Of a stretch of DNA of 64,000 bases, positions 31,303 to 38,625 are shown piece by piece. The stretch is from Streptomyces sp. NBC_00582 (GTDB lineage Bacteria > Actinomycetota > Actinomycetes > Streptomycetales > Streptomycetaceae). The stretch is from assembly GCF_036345155.1 (NCBI RefSeq), contig NZ_CP107772.1:3844001-3908000 (forward strand). Direction: 5' to 3'. Each line of letters begins with the position of its first letter. The first letter of the stretch is position 1. A model generated the notes under the pieces. The model did no database searches and was not told the DNA's origin. It saw only the letters and a program-made list of their open reading frames with translations. Position numbers and translations under genes: made by a program.

Positions 31303-32694
31303 TCACCCGACATCGAGCCGCAGGAGATCCTCCTCCGTCTCCCGGCGGACGATGACCCGCGACTCCCCGTCGGCCACGGCGACCACCGGCGGCCGCAGCA
31401 CATGGTTGTAATTGCTCGCCATGGACCGGCAGTAAGCACCCGTCGCCGGTACGGCGATCAGGTCACCCGGTGCCAGGTCCGACGGAAGGAACGCGTCCTT
31501 CACCACGATGTCCCCGCTCTCGCAGTGCTTGCCGACGACCCGCGCGAGCATCGGCGCGGCATCCGAGGTCCGCGACACGAGAGCGACGCTGTACTCGGCG
31601 TCGTAGAGCGCGGTACGGATGTTGTCCGACATCCCGCCGTCCACGGAGACGTACGTCCGCAGCCCGTCGAGCGGCTTGATGGTCCCGACCTCGTACAGCG
31701 TGAAGGCGGTGGGCCCGACGATCGCCCGCCCGGGCTCCACCGAGATGCGCGGCGTCCGCAGCCGCGCGGCCTCGCACTCCCGCGTGACGATCTCGGTCAG
31801 CGCCTTGGCGATCTCGTGCGGCTCACGCGGATCGTCGTCGCTGGTGTACGCGATCCCGAGCCCGCCCCCCAGATCGATCTCGGGCAGCTCGACACCGTGC
31901 TCGTCCCGGACGTCCTTGAGCAGCCCGACGACCCGGTGCGCGGCGACCTCGAACCCGGACATGTCGAAGATCTGCGAGCCGATGTGGCTGTGAATGCCGA
32001 TGAGCTCGATCCCGTCGAGCTTCAGCGCCCGCCGCACCGCCTCGGCGGCCTGACCCCCGGCCAGCGGAATCCCGAACTTCTGATCCTCGTGGGCGGTGGC
32101 GATGAACTCATGGGTGTGCGCCTCCACCCCCACGGTGATACGAATCTGCACGCGCTGCCGCTTACCGAGCGACTGCGCGATGTGGGCGACCCGCACGATC
32201 TCCTGGAACGAGTCGAGCACGATCCGCCCGACACCGGCGCTCACCGCCCGCTCGATCTCCTCCGCCGACTTGTTGTTCCCGTGAAAGGCGATGCGCTCGG
32301 CGGGCATCCCCGCGGACAGCGCGGTGGCCAGCTCACCCCCCGAACACACGTCGAGGTTGAGCCCCTCCTCGTGCAGCCACCGCACGACGGCGCGCGACAG
32401 GAACGCCTTGCCGGCGTAGAACACGTCGGCGTCGCTCCCGAAGGCGCCGCGCCACGCACGGGCCCGGGCCCGGAAGTCGGTCTCGTCGAGGATGTAGGCG
32501 GGGGTCCCGTGCTCCTCGGCAAGACGCTTGACGTCGATGCCCCCGACGGTGACGACCCCGTCCCCGTCCCGCTCGACGGTCTGCGCCCAGACCTTCGGGT
32601 CGAGGACGTTGAGGTCACTGGGCGGCGCGGAGTAGTGCCCCTCGGGAAGGACATCGGCGTGACGGGGCCCGGCGGGGTGGGCGGAACGGCTCAT
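31303..32694 (-). CDS. lysA: Diaminopimelate decarboxylase
   Basis: LysA decarboxylates meso-diaminopimelate to lysine. The 463-residue PLP barrel enzyme has the cofactor lysine Lys96 ([10 protein letters not shown]), [20 protein letters not shown] and the C-terminal [12 protein letters not shown] with the Cys that completes the partner active site in the dimer. The ATG at 32694 follows the nrtL stop by 15 bp, so the two genes form an operon. Confidence 0.97.
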   Translation of the reverse strand: MSRSAHPAGPRHADVLPEGHYSAPPSDLNVLDPKVWAQTVERDGDGVVTVGGIDVKRLAEEHGTPAYILDETDFRARARAWRGAFGSDADVFYAGKAFLSRAVVRWLHEEGLNLDVCSGGELATALSAGMPAERIAFHGNNKSAEEIERAVSAGVGRIVLDSFQEIVRVAHIAQSLGKRQRVQIRITVGVEAHTHEFIATAHEDQKFGIPLAGGQAAEAVRRALKLDGIELIGIHSHIGSQIFDMSGFEVAAHRVVGLLKDVRDEHGVELPEIDLGGGLGIAYTSDDDPREPHEIAKALTEIVTRECEAARLRTPRISVEPGRAIVGPTAFTLYEVGTIKPLDGLRTYVSVDGGMSDNIRTALYDAEYSVALVSRTSDAAPMLARVVGKHCESGDIVVKDAFLPSDLAPGDLIAVPATGAYCRSMASNYNHVLRPPVVAVADGESRVIVRRETEEDLLRLDVG

Positions 32695-32709
32695 GTTCTG
32701 GCTGGCTCT

Positions 32710-33756
32710 CTAGAGGTGATCGGGTGCGTCGATGCCGAGCAGGGACAGGCCGCCGGCCAGCACCGTCCCGGCGGCTTCGGCAAGCGCGAGCCGGGCACGG
32801 TGGGCGGCCGAGGGTTTCTCCTCGCCGAGCGGCAGCACGAGGGGAAGCAGCAGCAGCGTGGCGTCCGCGACCCCGACGAGATGCCGAGCGAGCCGCGAGG
32901 GCGCGGCAACGCCCTCCGGCCGGGGAAGCGCGGCGACGGTGGCGAGGACGCGGGGGTAGTCGGCGAGGAGGGGGAGGAGCTGTGCCGGTTCGGGGTTGCC
33001 GGAAGGGTCCACGGGTCCGGGCTCGGCGCTGAATCCGAGATCGGCGGCGTTACGGCTGAGGGCCCGGGTGCGGGCGTGGGCGTAACGGACCCGGAAGAGG
33101 GGGTTGCTCTCCCGCTGGACCAGGTGATCGGCGGTGATGCGCGGGCAGTCGTGCGGAGCGGGATGGAGCAACGCCCAGCACGCGGCGTCGAGCCCGAGGG
33201 GGGTGGGGTCCTCGGGGGCGGGGCGGGGGCGGAGCTCGAAGGGCTCGGGGCCGATGCCCTTGGGGGGCTTGTCGATGTCCCCGGGATCACGGTGCCGCGT
33301 GGCGACGCGCCCGCCCTGCGAGGCGACGATCCGCGCCAGTGCGTCGGCGAGCACCTCGGCCCGGACCTCGAACGGCACGCGCAGCTCGTACACCTGCCCG
33401 GCGAGGGTGTCACCGTGCCCGTACCGAGGCCCTTCGCGGTGGATCCGCCCAACGAGCCCGGTGGCGGCGGTGCCGTGATCAAGGCTGATGTTGAGGAAGC
33501 CGGGCCCGGTGATCTCGACGCGGGTGATGCCGTCCGCTCCGGCGAGATGGGTCCGCAGCACCTCGGCGACCCGCAGCGCGGGCTGCCCGGCGGGGCGGGC
33601 GAGCTGCAGGGCGATGTTCGTGGCGTAGTCCCCGGCGCCCCCGGGCCCCGGCGGCCCGACCACCGCCCGCGCCGGAACGGCCACGCTCAGCTCCCCGGCG
33701 TCGACAGCACGACGCACCGCGTGCAGCACGGTGCGGGAGAGCTCGACGGGGGTCAC
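32710..33756 (-). CDS. nrtL: ArgRS-related protein lacking the catalytic core (NrtL-like)
   Basis: This 348-residue protein has the two ends of arginyl-tRNA synthetase without its active site. Residues 1-95 match the ArgRS N-terminal additional domain (GDYATNIALQLARPAG, RVEITGPGFLNISLD). After a short remnant (VYELRVPFEVRAEVLADALA) where the HIGH signature would be, the KMSKS part is absent, and QRESNPLFRVRYAHARTRAL opens a DALR-type anticodon-binding domain that runs to the end. It therefore cannot charge tRNA by the normal route but may still bind tRNA-Arg. GTG 33756 opens the conserved sequence; no strong ribosome-binding site is seen. Corynebacteria have argS-lysA operons, so this is probably a decayed or repurposed argS in the ancestral place beside lysA. 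Confidence 0.85.
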   Translation of the reverse strand: MTPVELSRTVLHAVRRAVDAGELSVAVPARAVVGPPGPGGAGDYATNIALQLARPAGQPALRVAEVLRTHLAGADGITRVEITGPGFLNISLDHGTAATGLVGRIHREGPRYGHGDTLAGQVYELRVPFEVRAEVLADALARIVASQGGRVATRHRDPGDIDKPPKGIGPEPFELRPRPAPEDPTPLGLDAACWALLHPAPHDCPRITADHLVQRESNPLFRVRYAHARTRALSRNAADLGFSAEPGPVDPSGNPEPAQLLPLLADYPRVLATVAALPRPEGVAAPSRLARHLVGVADATLLLLPLVLPLGEEKPSAAHRARLALAEAAGTVLAGGLSLLGIDAPDHL

Positions 33757-33799
33757 GGGACAAGCGTAGGGGAGGAGGGGGGTGGGTAGGCGAGCCGGT

Positions 33800-34200
33800 T
33801 TGGAGAGGTCCCGCGATGTGGACGCCGGAGGGGAAACGGCACGCTTTCCTCTCCCTCCGAAGGGGGGTAAGGCCTTGGCCTTACGACTGGGCGAGCTGCT
33901 TGGCTTTGGGGGAGGTGCGCGTCCTGGCTTGGGGGGAGGCGAGCCTCTTGGGCCGGGGGGCGAGCCTCTTGGCCCGAAGAGGGGCGAACCCACAGCCTGA
34001 GGGGGGCGGACCCAGGACCCCAAGCCCGGGCAAGCCTCTTGGCCCGAAGGGGAGGCAGAGGCAGACCTCTCGGCCAGAAGAGGGGGCGAAGCCACAGCCC
34101 GAGGAAGAGGCGAACCCACGACCCCAAGGCCGGGCGAACCCCTCGGCTCGCGGAGAAGGCAAACCCACGACCCGAAGACCGGGCGAGCCCGTTGCCCCGA
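33800..34200 (-). repeat. Degenerate 20-24 bp repeat array behind the response regulator gene
   Basis: The 476-bp gap between the response regulator stop (34233) and nrtL is filled by imperfect repeats. On the minus strand they alternate CTTCGGG(T/C)CGTGGGTTCGCC and CTTCGGGCCAAGAGGCTCGCC type units, about a dozen in all, with decay toward nrtL. No open frame across it looks like protein. Origin and function are unknown. Confidence 0.75.
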
Positions 34201-34232
34201 AGACCGAATGACCAGCCTCCTCCCCCTGCTCG

Positions 34233-34742
34233 CTATTCCGAGCCGGGCCCTCCGCTCCCCTGTCCCGCTCCCACGCCTCCCCCGGCCCCGAGGGGAGTGC
34301 CGAAACCGAGCCCGACCGCTCCCCCGCCCGCGCCCCCGGCGCCAGGGACGCTCTCCGGCTCCGGCCGCTTCCCCTCCAGCAACTTCCTTACGACGCTGAC
34401 GAGTTCATGGGGCTCGAAGGGCTTGGCGAGGAAGGCGTCGACACCGACTTCAAGGCCGGCCTCGACCTCGTACGGAGTACACGCACTGATGATCGCGAGG
34501 GGAAGATCACGCGTCCGTGAATCGGAACGCAGCCGAGCGGCGGTCCGGAGGCCGTCCAGGCGGGGCATGACGACATCGAGCGTCACGACATCGGGCCGCA
34601 CCTGATGAACGACTTCCAGACACTCGGCACCATCGGAGGCGGTCACGACCTCGAGACCCTCAAGCTCGAGATTGACCCTGATCAGCTGCCGGATGACCTT
34701 GTTGTCGTCCACAACAAGCACCCGACCCGACGCGCCTGGCAC
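34233..34742 (-). CDS. Single-domain response regulator with Gly-rich tail
   Basis: A 169-residue protein whose first 123 residues are a CheY-like receiver: acidic pair VDD (11-13), phosphoacceptor Asp56 in DVVTLDVVMP, Ser87, and Lys107 in FLAKPFEP. No DNA-binding domain follows; instead there is a Gly-rich tail (about 134-169). It would act by protein contact or phosphotransfer. The start is uncertain: GTG 34742 opens the conserved VPGASGRVLVVDD, while a GTG 18 codons upstream is also open. No histidine kinase gene is adjacent. Confidence 0.88.
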   Translation of the reverse strand: MPGASGRVLVVDDNKVIRQLIRVNLELEGLEVVTASDGAECLEVVHQVRPDVVTLDVVMPRLDGLRTAARLRSDSRTRDLPLAIISACTPYEVEAGLEVGVDAFLAKPFEPHELVSVVRKLLEGKRPEPESVPGAGGAGGGAVGLGFGTPLGAGGGVGAGQGSGGPGSE

Positions 34743-34910
34743 AACTCGAGAGTAGGTCGACACCGGCCACCGCGTCCGGGTTTTCCCCACTTCCACCCCC
34801 TGCGGGCGACACCCACCCCTCCCCGGCCCCCGTAAACCCGTTCATGAACACCCCGAGGGAGCTGGTAGTGTTCTACCCGTCGCCGCGAGCAAACAGCTCC
34901 CGCCCGACAC

Positions 34911-34982
34911 GCCCCCGTAGCTCAGGGGATAGAGCAACGGCCTCCGGAGCCGTGTGCGCAGGTTCGAATCCTGCCGGGGGCA
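34911..34982 (+). tRNA. tRNA-Arg (anticodon CCG)
   Basis: A complete cloverleaf: acceptor GCCCCCG/CGGGGGC, D stem GCTC/GAGC, anticodon stem ACGGC/GCCGT with loop CTCCGGA (anticodon CCG, reading CGG), and T arm GCAGG-TTCGAAT-CCTGC. Discriminator base A; the CCA end is not encoded (ACCTT follows). tRNA-Arg genes are common integration sites for Streptomyces elements, and an integrase relic lies 1.8 kb downstream. The degenerate ArgRS gene nrtL is about 1.2 kb away. Confidence 0.97.
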
Positions 34983-35000
34983 CCTTGGATCAGGTGCCCA

Positions 35001-35040
35001 AAGACCCCGTCACCAGCGGAAACGCTGCGGTCGGGGTCTT
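35001..35040 (+). terminator. Terminator of the tRNA-Arg gene
   Basis: AAGACCCCG at 35001-35009 pairs with CGGGGTCTT at 35032-35040; inside, AGCG-GAAA-CGCT forms a second stem with a tetraloop. It lies 18 bp after the tRNA. Confidence 0.85.
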
Positions 35041-35203
35041 CGCGTATGTGCAGGGGTATGCGGCCCGAAGCGGCCGCATGTCGGGGTCTGTAGACGGGAG
35101 GCGTGGACGGGATCTTGGAGCGTCACGCCAGGTGAGCCCCCGCAAAACGATGTGGCCCCGGGAAAGGTGGAGGGGCCACTCGCAAGGCGGTACCGGTTCC
35201 GCC

Positions 35204-35626
35204 CTAGTCGGCAGTGACCCCCCAGTAGCCGATCTGCGCGGGCTTGCCGTCGCGGTAAAGCACTGTGCAGTTCCCCTGGGCGCGGCCTGGGAAATCCAAC
35301 CGCTCGGAATCGAGAGCGGCGTCCCACTCCTCGTAGGTGGGCCGGCCGTGAGGAGCCCACGCACGCACCTCGCCATCGGTCAGCGGCCGCATGAACGGAC
35401 CGTCGTCGGTGTCCGCGGCCTCGATCATGAGAGGGAAGTCCAGCACGGTCCCCGTCCCACCGGTGAAGATGTACTCCTGCCACTCCGGGTCTTGCCACAG
35501 TTCCTCGACGGACCGGCCCTCGAAACCGTGGTTGTCCCGCGCCAACTCGTCTTCCTGGGCCTGCCGGAACGCGGCCTCCAGATCACGCTGATACGGGCCC
35601 GTGCGGGTCCATGCGTTGCCGCCCAT
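35204..35626 (-). CDS. Conserved Streptomyces hypothetical protein
   Basis: A 140-residue acidic, soluble protein with no signal peptide or membrane segment. It is rich in Trp and Asp (ELWQDPEWQEYIFTGGTG, GRPTYEEWDAALDSERLDFP). Codon bias is normal for the genome and ATG 35626 has GGAGAGGGGA upstream, so the gene is real. I do not recognise a characterised domain. It stands in the accessory segment beside tRNA-Arg, between the tRNA terminator and the NERD gene. Confidence 0.65.
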   Translation of the reverse strand: MGGNAWTRTGPYQRDLEAAFRQAQEDELARDNHGFEGRSVEELWQDPEWQEYIFTGGTGTVLDFPLMIEAADTDDGPFMRPLTDGEVRAWAPHGRPTYEEWDAALDSERLDFPGRAQGNCTVLYRDGKPAQIGYWGVTAD

Positions 35627-35771
35627 CCGCGTCCCCTCTCCATTCGAACTGTTTGTTCAAGAGCGGAGCGTAAGAGACGGCACTGACAGGGCACTCCGAC
35701 GATGGTCACACCCCTGGGGACCACCCACAGCCCCCGCAGGGAAGGCCAGCACCTCACTGAGACGCACCGAC

Positions 35772-36626
35772 TCAGGCCCGGCTCCAAGCCTGGCGATGAC
35801 GAGCGACGCCGTACACCTGCTCAACCTGCTCAGCCGTCAGCACCCCCGAAAGCGGTGCCAGTGCGGCTACCTGACGCTCCTGGTACACGCGCACGCTGAG
35901 CTGAGTGGCGACCACCTTTAGATCAGTCACGCCGACGAAGACGAGCACTGGCTCCACCGGTACGGGAAAGCCGCAATAGTGCTCAAGCACTCGGACCACT
36001 CGCTTGGCCTCCGCCCGGCTCTTGCGTGCGTAGGGCGCCGGTTTTCCGTGATCGACCCTCACGGAGTCGTCGCCGACCCATACAGCCCTGTTGTGGTGGT
36101 GCTTCGTATTGATGCTGAACACCCCTCCGGGCCCGATCAGCAAGTGATCGACGTCCACGTTGCTGGCCAGGGGGATGGAATGCAGGACCCGCCATCCATG
36201 ACGCGCCAAGCGGTCCAGCTCGGCTCCTACTCGCCTCTCCCCCGCCAGGCCCTTACGCCACGAATCCCACTCCGTGGGGCGCCGCAGAAGCAGTGAGACG
36301 ACTCGCTCGATGAGACCTGGGCCGGATGAAGCGAGCAGGTCCCGGAGGGATTCACCGGGACGGTTGGTGGACAGGTCGTCTGCCGGCGTCAGAGGCGGCA
36401 GCATCGGGCGAACTTCAGCTTCAGGTGCCTCCTGCGGCAAGACCGGCTCGGGGCTGTCCCGTAAGTGGTGTGTCAGCACGGCGATCACGTCGTCGCGATA
36501 CTGATCGACCAGGACGGTGATGTCCCCCGTCCTCACGTCCGCCCAGCCGACCGCGGTGCCATCCGGCACATTCGCGTACCAGCGATCATGTCCGTACCGC
36601 TTCCAGCGCGTGACCTTCAGCTCCAC
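35772..36626 (-). CDS. NERD-domain (nuclease-related) protein
   Basis: A 284-residue protein in two parts. Residues 1-60 form a small beta-rich domain (RWYANVPDGTAVGWADVRTG, followed by VDQYRDDVIAVL). From about 125 onward is a NERD domain: KGLAGERRVGAELDRL, GWRVLHSIPLASNVDVDHLL and IGPGGVFSINTKHH, with the expected nuclease residues Glu130, Asp160 and Lys175. NERD domains are related to restriction-type endonucleases. GTG 36626 is preferred because it opens the first domain and has a G-run just upstream. A paralogue with both domains lies at 53741-54544. Confidence 0.8.
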   Translation of the reverse strand: MELKVTRWKRYGHDRWYANVPDGTAVGWADVRTGDITVLVDQYRDDVIAVLTHHLRDSPEPVLPQEAPEAEVRPMLPPLTPADDLSTNRPGESLRDLLASSGPGLIERVVSLLLRRPTEWDSWRKGLAGERRVGAELDRLARHGWRVLHSIPLASNVDVDHLLIGPGGVFSINTKHHHNRAVWVGDDSVRVDHGKPAPYARKSRAEAKRVVRVLEHYCGFPVPVEPVLVFVGVTDLKVVATQLSVRVYQERQVAALAPLSGVLTAEQVEQVYGVARHRQAWSRA

Positions 36627-36733
36627 GAGCCCCCCTCGTCCGCTCTCGGCTCGAAGCATCGCAACAGGGTAAGGCCCAAAACGAGAGAGGCCCCGGACAA
36701 GATGCCCGGAGCTTCGATGCGGTGCAGGGTGCC

Positions 36734-37126
36734 TCACACGTACTCGCGAAGGAGGTCCTCGATACGCCGGTTGGCGACGTCCTGCCGTCCGTCGAGGCAC
36801 TTCGCATAGCGGGTCAGCAGGACCTCGACGCTGTTGCCGGCGCGCTCGGCCACCTCGGTGGGGTCAACGCCCGCGTTGAGCCAGGTCGACAGCGCCGAGT
36901 GACGGAGGTCGTTCGGCCGACTCGCGAGCGGTGAGGAGGCGACGGCCGGTGGGAGCGCGAGGAGCCGGGCATCCTGTCCTACGCGGTAGCAGGTCACGGA
37001 CGGGACGGCCCCTGCCCGTTTCTACGAGGCCCACCGCTCCGCCGCCGGCCGAAGTCCGCCGAAGTACATGGCGGCGAACGGACCCGCGAGGCGACGGCCG
37101 CGGGCACGCCGGTATCCGCCCACACA
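36734..37126 (-). pseudogene. Tyrosine recombinase (integrase) remnant
   Basis: Two pieces of an actinobacterial element integrase survive in different frames. The upstream piece (about 37126-37022) reads GGYRRARGRRLAGPFAAMYF-GGLRPA, the start of the catalytic domain, and then stops. The downstream piece (36997-36734) contains SPLASRPNDLRHSALSTWLN (catalytic Arg of box II), AERAGNSVEVLLTRYAKCLD (box II His position changed to Asn, Tyr kept) and RRIEDLLREYV to the stop. The middle of the domain is deleted and the N-terminus is missing, so it cannot be active. It indicates a lost integrative element near tRNA-Arg. Confidence 0.8.
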
Positions 37127-37225
37127 CCTTCGGTTTCCGATGGGGAGCGGCTCCACCGTTCTCGCGGGTGTCGGGGACCGTCGGCCAGGGCCTCGCCTGT
37201 CAGTGGTGTGCGTTTGGATGGCGGG

Positions 37226-37891
37226 GTGACCGTTCATGATGTTGCCCTGCGGATGCCCGAGTTGGCTGTCCTTCGTGAGCACTGTCGTTCTCTGGCCGTT
37301 CTGGAGGCGGTTCTGAGTCCTGAGTGGGGGGACCGTTACCACTCCTTCGACGACCGTTGGTCCGAGAGTGCGTCGATGGCTTCGATGCGGAACGGGTCGG
37401 GCGACGAGTACGCGATCGTCTTCTCGGCCGCCGGTGCCTACGTTCGTGGGTTCGATCACGAATCGGCCATGAGCCCCTATGCCGGGGACGGGCCTTGGCC
37501 CGGAGTGGTGGATGAGGTGCCCGACGTCTTTCGGTCCTGCGTAGAGGAGCCTGCTTTCACGGATGAGGACGGGATGCCCGTCGTCACCGCGTGCATGTGG
37601 CGGGAGACGGGAGACGACGGCTGGAGGACGGGGACGATCGACTTCCCCGAGAGGGATATGGAGGATCCGGACGGGGCCGAGCATCTGTTCCGCCTGCTGG
37701 TGGATCGCTCGCCCGAGGCGTTTCAGCGGTGGGCCGAGGACTACTACGAGGTTCCGGTCGACCTGGAGGCGGTTCGTCATGTCTTCTCATCACGTCCCCT
37801 GACCGAACAGGTGGTCAGGGCGTTGAATGCAGAGATCACCCTGTCCGATCTCGAACAGGACATCTTCAAAGCTGGTTATCCGCTGAGCTGA
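37226..37891 (+). CDS. Conserved Streptomyces hypothetical protein
   Basis: A 221-residue soluble, acidic protein starting with VTVHDVALRMPELAVLREHC. Other landmarks are YHSFDDRWSE, NGSGDEYAIVFSAAGAYVRG and, near the end, RPLTEQVVRALNAEITLSDL. I recall similar proteins in many Streptomyces genomes without a function; the Trp/Asp-rich, all-cytosolic build is like toxin-immunity proteins, but I see no toxin beside it. GTG 37226 is favoured (GGATGGCGGG upstream); a GTG six codons earlier is possible. Confidence 0.65.
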   Translation: MTVHDVALRMPELAVLREHCRSLAVLEAVLSPEWGDRYHSFDDRWSESASMASMRNGSGDEYAIVFSAAGAYVRGFDHESAMSPYAGDGPWPGVVDEVPDVFRSCVEEPAFTDEDGMPVVTACMWRETGDDGWRTGTIDFPERDMEDPDGAEHLFRLLVDRSPEAFQRWAEDYYEVPVDLEAVRHVFSSRPLTEQVVRALNAEITLSDLEQDIFKAGYPLS

Positions 37892-37908
37892 AGAATGCGG
37901 TGGGGCTC

Positions 37909-38292
37909 TCAGCCGGCGTCCGGCCATTCCTCAGGGGGCGGGGGTGGCTCCGGGGCGTTCTGGCGTTGGGAGTGGCGGGCGTTCTCGCCTCGTAGGGTCG
38001 TCAGCCAGGGCCATAGGTCCGGCAGTGGCTGTGCCGAACAGGCGAGGCGGTGCTCGACGCGGCACCGTTGGAACTGGTCCGGCGGGCACACGCCGTAGAC
38101 CGTCACCCGTCCGTCGGACAGCTCGATCCAGCGATGCTCCGCCGGCACCGTGTGGGCCAGCGGGTGCATGTCGGGCTCCAGCAGCACCCAGTCGTGGTCC
38201 AGGGTTGCCACCCGGTCCTGCACCAGCCCGCAGTGCGGGCAGCGCGTCCGGCCCGTGCCCAGCCTTCGCGGTGTCTCGTCCGAAACCCCCAT
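37909..38292 (-). CDS. DUF6083-like protein with a Cys pair
   Basis: A 127-residue protein converging with the preceding gene (17-bp gap). It has CPHCGLVQDRV near the N-terminus and GVCPPDQFQRCRVEHRLAC further on, a possible zinc site, and WIELSDGRVTVYG, as in the Streptomyces DUF6083 family. The C-terminus is Pro/Glu-rich. Start at ATG 38292 lacks a clear ribosome-binding site, so the N-terminus is provisional. Function unknown. Confidence 0.65.
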   Translation of the reverse strand: MGVSDETPRRLGTGRTRCPHCGLVQDRVATLDHDWVLLEPDMHPLAHTVPAEHRWIELSDGRVTVYGVCPPDQFQRCRVEHRLACSAQPLPDLWPWLTTLRGENARHSQRQNAPEPPPPPEEWPDAG

Positions 38293-38496
38293 ACCGTGAG
38301 GGTCGCCAGCCGGTCGGCCCAGGTGTAGAGCGCGAACCGGACGGAAGTCCTGGGGCGGGGGTGCGGTGACGGGGCGACATGCGACGCGGCAGGTGCCACC
38401 AGCATCTGTCGGCCTGCGTCACGCGGCCGAGACCGGACGAGGCCGCCGGCCCGGCCCACCTGGGCCGGCGGTCTACGGGTGCGATCAGGCGTACGT

Positions 38497-38613
38497 CACC
38501 AGGGCGTCCACTGGGAAGTCCACCAGGGCGTCCACTGGGAAGTTCACCAGGGCGTCCACTGGGACGTTCGCAGGGCGTCCACTGGGACGTTCACCAGGGC
38601 GTTCACGCGACGC
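38497..38613. repeat. 24-bp tandem repeat array behind the FG-GAP protein gene
   Basis: CACCAGGGCGTCCACTGGGA, followed by AGTC, AGTT or CGTT, is repeated head to tail at 38497, 38521 and 38545, with a slightly shortened copy at 38569 and a partial fifth from 38592. The first three copies differ by one or two bases. It ends 12 bp from the stop codon of the FG-GAP gene (minus strand). The rest of the 333-bp gap to the DUF6083-like gene holds nothing else I can support. Confidence 0.9.
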
Positions 38614-38625
38614 CGCTCGGACGGC

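Noticed and set aside
38497..38613. CRISPR array or attachment site at the 24-bp repeats
   Set aside because: The repeats are directly adjacent with no spacers and start just behind a gene end; no tRNA or integrase sequence is duplicated there.
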